From Aquabacterium humicola (GTDB lineage: Bacteria; Pseudomonadota; Gammaproteobacteria; Burkholderiales; Burkholderiaceae_C), in contig NZ_JARGNB010000003.1 in assembly GCF_030167915.1 (NCBI RefSeq), forward strand, positions 1 through 64,000: a stretch of 64,000 nucleotides of DNA. Reading direction: 5' to 3'. The translations under genes were made by a program, and so were the position numbers. The notes under the pieces are model-generated. The model did not search any database, was not told the origin of the DNA, and was given only the letters and a program-made list of their open reading frames with translations. Below, piece by piece: positions 55,985-64,000 of this stretch. Numbering within the stretch: position 1 is the stretch's first letter; each line of letters opens with the position of its first letter.

Positions 55985-58045
55985 ATGAGCCCCGCCGAAC
56001 TGCACCTGCGCCGCGTCCTTCACGCGATGGCCGGCCCCGCTGCGCAGCCGCGCGAGGACCAGACCGCGGCGGTGGCGGCGCTGGTCGAAGAGCGGGCGCG
56101 CGTGCTGGTCGTGCAGGCCACCGGCTGGGGCAAGTCCGCGGTCTACTGGGCGGCGACCTCCGCGCTGCGCGCCGAGGGCAAGGGCCCGACGCTGATCGTC
56201 TCGCCGCTGTTGGCGCTGATGCGTGACCAGGTCAGCGCCGCGGCGGCGGCGGGGCTGCGCGCGGCCACCGTCAACTCGACCAACCTCGACGAGTGGGATG
56301 CCGTCTTCGACGACATCGCGGCCGACCGGCTCGACGTGCTGCTGGTCTCGCCGGAGCGGCTGGGCAATGCCGGGTTCGCGCAGCGCCTGCCCGGCCTGAT
56401 CGGCGCGACCGGGCTGGTGGTCATCGACGAGGCGCACTGCATCTCCGACTGGGGCTTCGACTTCCGGCCCGACTACCAGCGCCTGGCGAAGACGCTGCTG
56501 GGCATCGGCGCCGGCACGCCCGTGCTCGCCACCACCGCCACCGCCAACCAGCGCGTCACGCTGGACGTCGCCGGCCAGCTGGGGCCCGGGACGCGCACCT
56601 TCCGCGGCTCGCTCGCGCGCGCGTCGCTGCGGCTGGCGGTGGTGCCGGGACTCACGTCCTTGGAGCGTTATGCGTGGGTCGCCGATGCGCTGGACGCGCT
56701 GCCCGGCTCCGGCATCGTCTACGCGCTGACGGTGGCCGAGACCGAGCGGCTGGCGGGCTTCCTGCGCAGCGGCGGCTTCGCGGTGGCCGCCTATCACGGC
56801 GGCCTGGAGCCTGCGGCGCGGCAGGCGATCGAGGATCAGCTGCGCGGCAATACGCTGAAGGCCGTGGTGGCCACCTCGGCGCTGGGCATGGGCTACGACA
56901 AGCCGGACCTCGCGTTCTGCATCCATGTCGGCTCGCCCGCGTCGCCGGTGGCCTACTACCAGCAGGTCGGCCGTGCCGGCCGCGCGCTGGACGATGCGGT
57001 GGCCGTGCTGCTGCCGGCCGAGACCGACGAGACCATCTGGGCGTACTTCGCCACCGCCGGCGTGCCCGATCCCGAGCGCGTGGGCAAGATCCTCGGCGCG
57101 CTGGAGAAGGCGCCGCGCAGCCTGCTGGAGCTGGAGAACGCGACGGCCATCCGGCGCGGCCGCCTCGAGGGCCTGCTGAAGATCCTGGCGGTGGACGAGG
57201 TGGTGCAGCGCAGCGGCTCGTCCTGGGCGCTCACCGGCAAGCCCTGGCACCACGACGCCGAGCGCTGGCAGGCGCTGGCGCAGGTGCGCGCGCGCGAAGC
57301 CGATCTGATGCGTTCGTTCGCCCACGGCACGGGCTGCCTGATGCGCTTCCTGCAGCGTGCGCTCGACGATCCGGACCCCAGCGACTGCGGGCGCTGCAGC
57401 GTGTGCACCGGCCGGCTGCCTGCCCCGGGCGCGCGGCCCGGGGCCGCACGTGTCGAAGCCGCGCGCATCTTCGCGCGTGGCCAGGACGTGCGCATCGAAC
57501 CGCGCAAGCTCTGGCCTGCGGGCGGCGGCCGCGGCCGGCCCAAGGGCCGCATCGCCGGCTGCAGCGAAGGCCGCGCGCTGGCCTTTGCCGACGATCCCGG
57601 CTGGGCCGAGCTGCTGCAGCCGCTGTTCGCCGCTGCGGACGGGCCGGCGCCCGAAGAGGTGCTGGCCGGCGTGGTCGAGCTGCTGGGCCGCTGGCGGGGC
57701 CAGTGGGGTCCGCGGCCCGTGGCCGTGGTGCCGATGCCGTCGGCGCTGCACCCGCAGCTGGTGCGGTCGGTGGCGGAGCACGTCGCGTCGGTGGGCCGGC
57801 TGCCGCTGCTCGAGGCGCTGCGCCTGCGCGGTTCGGTGCCGGATGCCGAGGCCGCCTCCGGCGCGAAGGTGGCCGCGCTTTTCGATGCGCTGTCGCTGCG
57901 GCCGGACGTGCAGGTGCCCGCCGGCCCGCTGCTGCTGGTCGACGCGCGCTACCGCAGTGGCTGGTCGATGACGGTGGCGGCCTCGCTGCTGCGCGAGGCC
58001 GGCGCCACGGCGGTGCTGCCGCTGGTGCTGCACCAGCTGCCATGA
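55985..58045 (+). CDS. recQ: RecQ-family DNA helicase with C-terminal phosphoribosyltransferase-like domain
   Basis: The product is 686 residues from the ATG at 55985. Helicase motifs are Walker A ATGWGKSA (45-52), DEAHCISDWGFDFRPDY (148-164), TTATANQRV, and QVGRAGR (327-333). A four-cysteine zinc site (C451, C468, C471, C474) follows the winged helix region. The last 110 residues, with RPVAVVPMPS, LLLVDARYRSGWSMTVAASLL and GATAVLPLVLH, look like a PRPP-binding phosphoribosyltransferase fold, seen in a subgroup of RecQ proteins. It unwinds DNA 3' to 5' in recombination repair. The HRDC domain of classical RecQ is absent. The gene starts 150 bases from the divergent patatin gene. It differs from E. 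coli RecQ, so the symbol is by family. Confidence 0.88.
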   Translation: MSPAELHLRRVLHAMAGPAAQPREDQTAAVAALVEERARVLVVQATGWGKSAVYWAATSALRAEGKGPTLIVSPLLALMRDQVSAAAAAGLRAATVNSTNLDEWDAVFDDIAADRLDVLLVSPERLGNAGFAQRLPGLIGATGLVVIDEAHCISDWGFDFRPDYQRLAKTLLGIGAGTPVLATTATANQRVTLDVAGQLGPGTRTFRGSLARASLRLAVVPGLTSLERYAWVADALDALPGSGIVYALTVAETERLAGFLRSGGFAVAAYHGGLEPAARQAIEDQLRGNTLKAVVATSALGMGYDKPDLAFCIHVGSPASPVAYYQQVGRAGRALDDAVAVLLPAETDETIWAYFATAGVPDPERVGKILGALEKAPRSLLELENATAIRRGRLEGLLKILAVDEVVQRSGSSWALTGKPWHHDAERWQALAQVRAREADLMRSFAHGTGCLMRFLQRALDDPDPSDCGRCSVCTGRLPAPGARPGAARVEAARIFARGQDVRIEPRKLWPAGGGRGRPKGRIAGCSEGRALAFADDPGWAELLQPLFAAADGPAPEEVLAGVVELLGRWRGQWGPRPVAVVPMPSALHPQLVRSVAEHVASVGRLPLLEALRLRGSVPDAEAASGAKVAALFDALSLRPDVQVPAGPLLLVDARYRSGWSMTVAASLLREAGATAVLPLVLHQLP

Positions 58046-58161
58046 GCGGTTGCGCGGCCGCGCCGAGGCGGATGGCGCGGGAGGCGCGCCACGGCGCGTG
58101 CCGAACGTCCTGCAACGAGTGCGCGGCACGCAGCCCTCGGCGTCCGTGCGAGCATCGGGCC

Positions 58162-59133
58162 ATGCCGACCCTTCGCTCGATCGTGCTGCTCCCCGCCCTG
58201 ACCGCGTGGTGCCTGCTTGCGGCAGCGCAAACCCCACCCGCGCCCGCGGCGTCCCCGCCGGCGGCGCCCGCGGCGTCCGCCCCGGATGTCTTCGACACCG
58301 CGCGCGAGGGCGTGCGCTCCACCGCCGAGTGGCTGGCCCGCAGCGTCGACAGCTGGTTCGGCGACCGCCCGTTCGAGCAGGGCGGCAAGGTCACCGACGG
58401 CCAGGTGCACCTGAGGTTCCTGCACCGCCGCGACGAGGGCAACGACTTCGGCCTGCGCTTCAACGCCCGCTTCCGGCTGCCGAACGTCGAGCGCAGCACC
58501 TACCTCTTCCTGGGCCGCGACGACCAGCGCGAGGTGGTGGCCGACACGCCGGCGGCGTTCACCCGCCAGGACCGCCTGCTCTCCGAGCGGCGCGCCGACC
58601 GCAGCTTCTTCGCCGGCGTGGGCTACGGCTGGCGCGAGAACGTGGACTTCCGCCTCGGCCTGCGCGGCGGCCTGAAGCCCTATGCCCAGGCGCGCTACCG
58701 CCAGCGCTGGACCGTGGGCCAGCGCGGCCTGATGGAGTTCCGCGAGACGCTGTTCTGGAGCCTGGACGACCACCTCGGCTCGACCACCGCGCTGTCGTAC
58801 GAACGCTCGCTGTCGCCGACGCTGGCGCTGCGCTGGCTGAACGCCGCGACCATCACCCAGCGCGTCAAGGAGTTCGACTGGTCCAGCGACCTCGGGCTGG
58901 TCAAGGACTTCGGCAGCGCGCGCCAGGGCTCGGTCGAGGCGATCGTCAACGGCCTGACCGGCACCGGCGTCACGGTGCGCGAATACGGCCTGCAGACCCG
59001 CTGGCAGCAGCCGCTGCACCGCACCTGGCTGCACGGCGAGCTGATCGTCGGCCGCTTCTGGGCCCGCCCGGACGAGGCGGCGCGGCGCCAGGCGGTGTGG
59101 GCGCTGGGCATGGGCCTGAAGATGCGGTTCTAG
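58162..59133 (+). CDS. Hypothetical outer-membrane-type protein
   Basis: The product is 323 residues from the ATG at 58162. A signal peptide (LPALTAWCLLAAAQ) is followed by a Pro/Ala-rich spacer. The mature part alternates polar and hydrophobic residues, is rich in aromatics and Arg, and ends in LGMGLKMRF with a terminal Phe, the pattern of outer-membrane beta-barrels. Segments such as VHLRFLHRRDEGNDFGLRFNARF and GVGYGWRENVDFRLGLRGGLKPY read as successive strands. No family is recognised. It follows RecQ by 116 bases on the same strand, but the functions seem unrelated. Confidence 0.75.
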   Translation: MPTLRSIVLLPALTAWCLLAAAQTPPAPAASPPAAPAASAPDVFDTAREGVRSTAEWLARSVDSWFGDRPFEQGGKVTDGQVHLRFLHRRDEGNDFGLRFNARFRLPNVERSTYLFLGRDDQREVVADTPAAFTRQDRLLSERRADRSFFAGVGYGWRENVDFRLGLRGGLKPYAQARYRQRWTVGQRGLMEFRETLFWSLDDHLGSTTALSYERSLSPTLALRWLNAATITQRVKEFDWSSDLGLVKDFGSARQGSVEAIVNGLTGTGVTVREYGLQTRWQQPLHRTWLHGELIVGRFWARPDEAARRQAVWALGMGLKMRF

Positions 59134-59161
59134 GCGTCGAGATCAGCGGCCACGCCGGGAT

Positions 59162-60364
59162 TCAACGGTTGAAGATGAAGCGCATTCCCGGGGCGCCACC
59201 GGCCCCGGTCACCTGATCGACCAGCCAGGACCAACCGGCGCCAGGCAAGCTGGCAGCCAGCATGATCACCGCGCAGATCACGGTGATCGCGGTCAGCATC
59301 GGGCCCATCCAGGTGTTCTGGTCCGACAGGAAATCGATCTCGTCCGCAGCGGCGTTGAAGCCCGTCGCACGCAACATCGCCGGAAGGTTCTGCACGACGG
59401 TCACGACCGCCGACACCACGGCAGCGACGACCGCCACGGCCAGCGTCGCGCCGTAGGCCGCCGGGGCCGACGTCGATACCGACTGCACGGGCGCCTTCAC
59501 CACCGCGACCATCGTTGCAACGATCGCCGCGGCGATCATGGCGAGGCACTGCCCGGAGAACGCGGCCGTGGCGGCGGCGCTGCGCATCGTCGGCTCGAGG
59601 GTGGCCAGGAAGGCGAGCTCGCGTCCCTTCAGGCTTTCCGCGGAGGTCTGCACACTGGGGAGGATTCCGGTGCGTGCGACGGCTGCCCCGAAGTTCGTTC
59701 TCACGTTGCTGCCCGTCTGCTGCAGGCCCGATCCTGCGCCGGCGAGTTCGGTGGCCAGTCGCTGGCCGCCCAGGGCCTGGAGGGCCGCGCCGATCGCGCG
59801 CATCTCCGCCTCGAGTCGCGCGAACCCGGACCGCAGCACGGCGATGTCGTCGGCGAAGACGCAGATCTCGTGCCGGACCACGTGACGGCCAATGGCCGCG
59901 TTGGCCGCGAAGGCGTCGCTCAGCAGCCGGGCGAACACGTCGAGCGAGTGGACCGGCGTGCCGTTGAAGCTCAACCCGCCGCGCCCTGCCGGCCCCCAGG
60001 GAACCAGCAGGGACGGTGGCGGCAGGCCGGCCGGTACCGGCGCGAACGGCAGCTCGACCGACCGCCGCCGCGTGCCGATCGCCTGGCTCAGCTTGACCTT
60101 CAGCATCAACACGTCGGTCGGGTCCGCCACCTGGGTCGTGACGGCGGCCGGCCCGTGGCCGACGGTGACGCTTCGCGTGTCGCGCCAATCGGCGGTCGTG
60201 CCCGAGAAGGCGCCGAGCGAGTCGGTCAAGCCGGTCCAGAGAGTGTCGTTGGCGTTGCCGACGTCGATGTCGATCAGTTCGACACCGACGCCCGCTGCGG
60301 GGCGCGCCGGACCCCACGGGCCGGGCGCATGCAAGACCCTGCCGCGAACATTGAGCGTGGCCAT
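59162..60364 (-). CDS. Hypothetical protein with C-terminal hydrophobic helices
   Basis: The product is 400 residues from the ATG at 60364 (GAGGAGA upstream). Residues 1-100 form a beta-rich domain like an extracellular binding or transthyretin-like fold (TLNVRGRVLHAP, GVGVELIDIDVGNANDTLWTG with a loop of DSLGAFSG, then VLMLKVKL). A helical middle part follows. The end has three long hydrophobic helices (about 268-290, 300-325 and 350-375), the last before GWSWLVDQV. There is no N-terminal signal peptide. The arrangement (soluble N-terminus, C-terminal membrane hairpins) resembles pore-forming proteins, but no toxin motif is visible. Confidence 0.7.
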   Translation of the reverse strand: MATLNVRGRVLHAPGPWGPARPAAGVGVELIDIDVGNANDTLWTGLTDSLGAFSGTTADWRDTRSVTVGHGPAAVTTQVADPTDVLMLKVKLSQAIGTRRRSVELPFAPVPAGLPPPSLLVPWGPAGRGGLSFNGTPVHSLDVFARLLSDAFAANAAIGRHVVRHEICVFADDIAVLRSGFARLEAEMRAIGAALQALGGQRLATELAGAGSGLQQTGSNVRTNFGAAVARTGILPSVQTSAESLKGRELAFLATLEPTMRSAAATAAFSGQCLAMIAAAIVATMVAVVKAPVQSVSTSAPAAYGATLAVAVVAAVVSAVVTVVQNLPAMLRATGFNAAADEIDFLSDQNTWMGPMLTAITVICAVIMLAASLPGAGWSWLVDQVTGAGGAPGMRFIFNR

Positions 60365-60657
60365 GACGTCTCCTCGCTTCCGATGTCGGACCTGGCGGTC
60401 CGATGTTCAGGCTAGCACCGACGAGCTCGGCCGCGCAAGATCGCATCCGGCGCCTCCGGAACGGCATGGGGGCTCGGGGAGGGTGAGTGCGCGCCCGTAC
60501 AGATGCCGAGGCCTGGCTGAGCGCACGCTCGGTGCCTCGACTGACCTGCGCCCGTTCACGATGACGGTGACCAGTCCAGCAACCCCGGCTTCGATGTCGA
60601 ACTCGAGGGGTAAGCTGCGCCAACCGCGTCCGAGCCACACGATGAGGGAGCGATCAC

Positions 60658-61242
60658 ATGATCTTCGATGCCATCCGCGAGAGCCACGACCTGCAGCGCG
60701 ACCTGTGCCGCAAGCTCACGGCATCGCGCGGCGACATGGCCGTGCGCCAGCTGCTCTTCCTGCAGCTGAAGGTCGAGCTGATGGCGCATGCGGCGGCCGA
60801 GGAACGCCACCTGTACGTCCCGCTGCTGATGGAGGACGGCGGCCTCCAGGCGTCGCGCCATGCGCTGCACGAGCATCACGAGATCGACGAGTTGCTGGAA
60901 GACCTGTCCGTGCGCAACAAGAAGCAGGCCGGCTGGATCGCCACGGCGAAGCAGCTGAGCTTCAAGGTGCGCCACCACCTGAAGGAGGAGGAGTCGAAGT
61001 TCTTCCAGGTCGCCGGGCGCCTGCTGTCGGAGACGAAGAAGCAGCAGCTTGCCCGCAAGTACACGCGAGAGATCGTGCGCATGCGCAGGCACTACGGCGC
61101 CGAGTACGAATCCGTCGTCGTCTCGGCGTCGAGCGGCCTCGTCAAGCCCGCCAGCCGCGCGGCCGACCGGCCGGCCACCCGCGGCAGCGCGAGCGCGGGC
61201 GCCCGACTGAGGGGCCAGGGCGAGCCGCGCCGCACGCGCTGA
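60658..61242 (+). CDS. Hemerythrin HHE-domain protein
   Basis: The product is 194 residues from the ATG at 60658, with GAGGGAG upstream. Hemerythrin ligands appear in SHDLQRDLCRKL, LMAHAAAEERHLYVPLL, LHEHHEIDELLEDL and RHHLKEEESKFFQVA. The last 55 residues are a basic, Ala/Arg/Gly-rich tail, presumably disordered. It binds a diiron centre and may handle oxygen, nitric oxide or peroxide. It is unlike the hemerythrin at 53950 in its tail and helix lengths. Confidence 0.88.
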   Translation: MIFDAIRESHDLQRDLCRKLTASRGDMAVRQLLFLQLKVELMAHAAAEERHLYVPLLMEDGGLQASRHALHEHHEIDELLEDLSVRNKKQAGWIATAKQLSFKVRHHLKEEESKFFQVAGRLLSETKKQQLARKYTREIVRMRRHYGAEYESVVVSASSGLVKPASRAADRPATRGSASAGARLRGQGEPRRTR

Positions 61243-61315
61243 TCCGACGGGCGGTGGTCCGGGCAGCTTGCGTGCGTGGCGCCGCGCCGGCCGAAGCCAG
61301 GCGGCCTCGGGATGC

Positions 61316-61537
61316 CTATCGACGCTTGCGCTTCCTCGTCGTCGTCTTCTTCGCCGGCGCCGGCAGAAGGGCACCGGTCCACGCGTCGAGAACCTGCTTC
61401 GTCGCGGCCGTCATCATCGTGGTGGCCTGGCGCTTGCCCTCCGCGGTCGCTCGCCCGCGCAGCGAGCCCGCGGTGGCGTTGGCGGCGCTCAGCCACATGC
61501 TCATGAACGGGTTCTTCTTCAACCACGGATTGGCCAT
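61316..61537 (-). CDS. Small basic protein, phasin-associated-like (unknown)
   Basis: The product is 73 residues from the ATG at 61537 (AAGGAG 7-8 bases upstream). An ATG at 61558 would overlap the next gene. The N-terminal half (NPFMSMWLSAANATAGSLRGRATAEGKRQA) is an amphipathic helix followed by a polar turn, and the last 12 residues are Lys/Arg/Thr-rich. Such small helical proteins occur in Burkholderiales near polyhydroxyalkanoate genes, but none is here, so no function is assigned. It lies 17 bases downstream of another small gene on the same strand. Confidence 0.6.
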   Translation of the reverse strand: MANPWLKKNPFMSMWLSAANATAGSLRGRATAEGKRQATTMMTAATKQVLDAWTGALLPAPAKKTTTRKRKRR

Positions 61538-61554
61538 TGCGGCGCTCCTTCGAG

Positions 61555-61824
61555 TCAACGGGGACCGCGCGACGGGTCGCTGCGTTCCTCGTCACCGCTT
61601 GCGCCGGGCCCGCCCGAACCGGCCTGCCGGTCACGATCGGGATCGAAGGTCTCGGTCGACGTCGGCCCGGTGCCATCGGGTTCGACGCTGACGACCTTGT
61701 CGGTCAGCGCGTCGTCCTTGAAATTGCGCGCGCCGGGCTTGTTGGCTTCACGCTGCGAATCGAGCAGGTCGCGGCGCTGCTGGTCGGGGTCGGTCGGTGT
61801 GGTCGTGGATTGGGGGGTCTTCAT
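61555..61824 (-). CDS. Small hydrophilic protein of unknown function
   Basis: The product is 89 residues from the ATG at 61824 (GGAG upstream), very rich in Asp, Pro, Thr, Gly and Arg, with few hydrophobics. It is probably disordered (DPDQQRRDLLDSQREANKP, then a Gly/Asp/Ser end). It lies in the same strand group as the 61316 gene and its start is 77 bases downstream of the end of the 61902 gene. Codon use fits the window. Confidence 0.55.
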   Translation of the reverse strand: MKTPQSTTTPTDPDQQRRDLLDSQREANKPGARNFKDDALTDKVVSVEPDGTGPTSTETFDPDRDRQAGSGGPGASGDEERSDPSRGPR

Positions 61825-61901
61825 GGGCCGCTCCGGCTAAGGTGGAGCAGGCTGCGGGCAAACGCGGCTCCTGCGGCCCGTCGTGCGGCGCTTGGCGTCT
61901 G

Positions 61902-62327
61902 TCACCGCCCGACCAGACGCGCGACGCGCTGAGGCGCTTCCGGAGACGCTTGGGGATTGAAGCGGATCGAGAAGACGAAGCGATCGCCGCGCGAGGCGGG
62001 CATGCAGGTCACGGCGCGCATCGCACGACGGACGAACGCTCGGTACTCGTGCGGACCGCCGCGCGCGGCGACGCTGTCGACCGAGTCCCCGGCGAGGCTG
62101 AACTCGACCCGCACCGTGCCCTCGCGACCAAACATCTGCATCGCCGGCGAGAGTTCGCGCTCGAGGGTCTCGGCGATGTCGGGGCAGGCCAGCTCGACAT
62201 CGACGCGAGCAGGGCCGGCCGGCTGCTGGCCGGTGATCACCGTCTGCTGCGGCTGTGCGAACGCCGGGCCGGACACGGCAACGAGGGAGGACGCCGCAAG
62301 GGCGAGGCAACGGATGAAGTGGCGCAT
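61902..62327 (-). CDS. Secreted protein, TonB C-terminal-like fold
   Basis: The product is 141 residues. A signal peptide covers about 1-24 (ALAASSLVAVSGPAFAQ). The mature part has GTVRVEFSLAGDSVDSVAARGGPHEYRAFVRRAMRAVTCMP and DRFVFSIRFNPQ, a pattern resembling the TonB_C/energy-transducing C-terminal domain: a beta strand, 'DSV...' helix and terminal strand. It has two cysteines (C48 and the one in VTCMP) that could form a disulfide. It would be a free periplasmic protein lacking the membrane helix of TonB. Related proteins are annotated as 'energy transducer TonB' without proof. Confidence 0.7.
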   Translation of the reverse strand: MRHFIRCLALAASSLVAVSGPAFAQPQQTVITGQQPAGPARVDVELACPDIAETLERELSPAMQMFGREGTVRVEFSLAGDSVDSVAARGGPHEYRAFVRRAMRAVTCMPASRGDRFVFSIRFNPQASPEAPQRVARLVGR

Positions 62328-62496
62328 GACGAACTCCTGAGGAAGGTCGCGCCGGCTTGCCGGAGGGGATCTCGGGTGAGGACCGGGCGTGAGTCACTGT
62401 CGCCCGGGACCGTTGGACCCAGCGTTGAACCCACCGTTGGAGCGCACGGGATCGGGCGTGCGCCCAACGAAGGTCGGGCTTCGGGGCGGCGGCCCC

Positions 62497-63870
62497 TCAG
62501 CCGGCAGGATCGAACACCCTGAGGAACTCGCGCCGCGTCTTCGGCCCGTACGTCCTGAAGTGCGGATCGGGCTTCTCCAGGTAGGCCGCGCGCTGGTGGG
62601 CGACCGCGTCGCGCGCCGTGTAGCGCTTCACGTCCGTCGGCGTCAGGCCGTACACGTTCGCGGCGTTGAGGCCGAAGATCCTGGCCCGCAGCGCCGGCGT
62701 GATCTCGGGATACCCATGCTGCTCGCGCAATTCCGGCGAGATCTGGAACGCGCGGAAGGCCTGGATCTGGTCCTGTGGCGAGCCGTACCAGATCGAGTCG
62801 GTGCCCCACAGCACGTTGTTCTCGCCGCACGCCACGATGAGTTTGCCCAGGGCGTGAGCGGCCTGCTCGGGGTCGCGCATCAGGAAGCGCCAGGTGCTGC
62901 CCAGTTCCGCGTAGACGTTGCTGTTCGGCTTGACCTGGTGCTCGCGCAGGGACGTGATCAGCGTGTCGATGCCGTCGCGCTTGCCGCTCGCGTCATAGGC
63001 CCTTTCGGTCACCGTGCTGACGAATCCGGAGTGGTAGATCAGGAAGTTCACGTCCGGATAGCGCCTGGCGACGATGCCGATGTCGCTGCACTGGCTGTGC
63101 TCGTACGAGCGTGGTCCGAACGGCAGCCCCTTGTGGATGCAGATGTTCCGAACGCCCAGCGCGCGCGCCTTCTCGATGAATCGAATGCCGACGTCGTCGT
63201 GCAGGAAGTAGCCCTTGCCGCCCGGGCCGTACTGCGTGTAGGTCTTCCAGGCGCTGATGCCCCAGCGCTGGTGCAACTCGTCCATGCCTTCGAGGTCTCC
63301 GGGCTGGTTCGGGTTGACGCGCCCGTGCAGCAGCAGCCGGTGCGTGCCCTCCAGCTTGTCCACCAGGCGGCGGACTTGATCGGCGGCCTGGATCGTCACC
63401 GGTTCCGCGTCACGGGCGGAGGGGACGAAGGACAGCACCATCACGTCGGTGTCGCTGTCCATGAACACGTCCTTGAGAAAGACGTCCGCGTTCTTCGGAT
63501 GGCCCTTCGGCGTGCCGATGAAATGCCCCTGGACATCGAGGATGAACTCCTCCCTGGGCGGCCCGACCTGCGCCCGTGCCAGCTGCATGTCCAGCGCGGC
63601 ATCGGGGGCCAGCTCGAAGAAGCCGCCGGTTCTTCCGGCAGCGGCGTTGGCCGCGTTGAACGCCAGCAGCGTGCTTGCCGCGCCGCACGACGAGGTCAGG
63701 AACGCGCGCTTGGAGCACCCCAGGCGCCTGGCATTGATTGCGGCGGCTTCGTGCGCCAGGCGGTTGGCTTCGACGTTCGCCGGCCACAGCGGCACCGGCG
63801 CGAACTCGCCGTTCGAGGTGCTGTCCAGCTTGATGGGCAGTCGCTGGCCTTCGGGGTCGCTGTCGCGCAT
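62497..63870 (-). CDS. Amidohydrolase (amidohydro_2) family protein
   Basis: The product is 457 residues from the ATG at 63870 (GGGGGACA upstream). A start at 63903 is rejected. Residues 45-75 (RRLGCSKRAFLTSSC...LLAFNAANAAAG) resemble an internal twin-arginine-like signal, preceded by a long N-terminal extension. The metal-dependent hydrolase domain follows: LDVQGHFIG with the first His, the middle VRNICIHKGLPF and VNFLIYHSGFVS, then NVLWGTDSIWYGSPQDQ with the aspartate. It belongs to the amidohydrolase-2/TIM-barrel type that includes decarboxylases and hydrolases. The substrate is unknown. The start is 69 bases from a divergent cyclase gene. Confidence 0.85.
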   Translation of the reverse strand: MRDSDPEGQRLPIKLDSTSNGEFAPVPLWPANVEANRLAHEAAAINARRLGCSKRAFLTSSCGAASTLLAFNAANAAAGRTGGFFELAPDAALDMQLARAQVGPPREEFILDVQGHFIGTPKGHPKNADVFLKDVFMDSDTDVMVLSFVPSARDAEPVTIQAADQVRRLVDKLEGTHRLLLHGRVNPNQPGDLEGMDELHQRWGISAWKTYTQYGPGGKGYFLHDDVGIRFIEKARALGVRNICIHKGLPFGPRSYEHSQCSDIGIVARRYPDVNFLIYHSGFVSTVTERAYDASGKRDGIDTLITSLREHQVKPNSNVYAELGSTWRFLMRDPEQAAHALGKLIVACGENNVLWGTDSIWYGSPQDQIQAFRAFQISPELREQHGYPEITPALRARIFGLNAANVYGLTPTDVKRYTARDAVAHQRAAYLEKPDPHFRTYGPKTRREFLRVFDPAG

Positions 63871-63938
63871 GGTGTCCCCCTTTGCGATCCTGGAGTGTGG
63901 CACCCCGACGCAAGGGTCGCGAGGCTTACCATGAGGCC

Positions 63939-64000
63939 GTGGATCCGATTCCGCGAGCCCTCCTGCTGATCGATGTCGTCGGCAGCACCTCGCTGTCGCA
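63939..64000 (+). CDS. Class III adenylate/guanylate cyclase domain protein, 5' fragment
   Basis: A GTG at 63939 opens a frame that runs off the window: V-D-P-I-P-R-A-L-L-L-I-D-V-V-G-S-T-S-L-S. The segment LLLIDVVGSTSLS is the first strand and metal-binding aspartate motif (F/L-x-D-[IV]-V-G-[SF]-T) of class III nucleotidyl cyclases. An ATG at 63931 in another frame stops after 12 codons. Only 20 codons are visible, so the rest cannot be described. Confidence 0.65.
   Translation, partial: MDPIPRALLLIDVVGSTSLS

Overview
The window is GC-rich DNA from what looks like a betaproteobacterium of the order Burkholderiales. This is an inference from base composition, from GC-ending codons and from the gene mix: outer-membrane TonB receptor, RND efflux, fluoride riboswitch with crcB, GlbN-type globin and hemerythrins. 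There are no rRNA or tRNA genes and no CRISPR array. Genes are mostly closely spaced, with several ATGA/GTGA start-stop overlaps that mark operons.

Positions 1-13.5 kb look like an integrated accessory island. It holds unknown small proteins, a membrane protein, a YejK/NdpA-type nucleoid-associated protein (frameshifted near its 3' end) followed 4 bases later by a membrane protein, a Shedu (SduA) PD-(D/E)XK defence nuclease, a NYN nuclease with a LOTUS-like tail, a tyrosine recombinase, a plasmid-type actin (PRTRC protein D/ParM family) overlapping a small ParR-like partner, and a protein with a caspase/CHAT-like His-Cys arrangement. Long stretches without convincing genes (notably 9218-10439) fit a degraded mobile region.

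From 14 kb the gene density and codon use are steadier. 14-18 kb carries a short UvrA paralogue, a serine hydrolase and a lipoprotein truncated globin. 18.3-21.4 kb is a three-gene operon made of a TIR-transmembrane protein and two secreted proteins. It is followed by a fluoride riboswitch with crcB, a YCII protein and an ABC-F ATPase. 24.3-26.6 kb is a second TIR operon: a TIR-transmembrane protein plus a membrane-anchored partner. 26.9-33.8 kb holds a large NPQPLPP-repeat protein, a PcfJ protein with a clear sigma-70 promoter, an acyl-CoA synthetase and a membrane-embedded alpha/beta hydrolase. 34-40 kb has a diiron protein plus RND efflux operon with a convergent AraC regulator. 40.3-44.1 kb has a metalloprotease lipoprotein and a third TIR-transmembrane protein.

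44.2-50.7 kb is a complete sucrose-use locus: MFS importer, sucrose phosphorylase, TonB receptor and LacI repressor, with two matching palindromic operators in front of the importer and the receptor. 50.8-64 kb contains an amidohydrolase lipoprotein, a LuxR regulator, two hemerythrins, a patatin phospholipase, a RecQ helicase with a phosphoribosyltransferase-like tail, several unknown envelope proteins, a second amidohydrolase and the first codons of a class III nucleotidyl cyclase.

The most promising under-described material is the recurrence of three unrelated TIR-plus-membrane modules within 26 kb, the NdpA/membrane-protein pair beside Shedu, and the His-Cys protein beside the plasmid-type partition genes.
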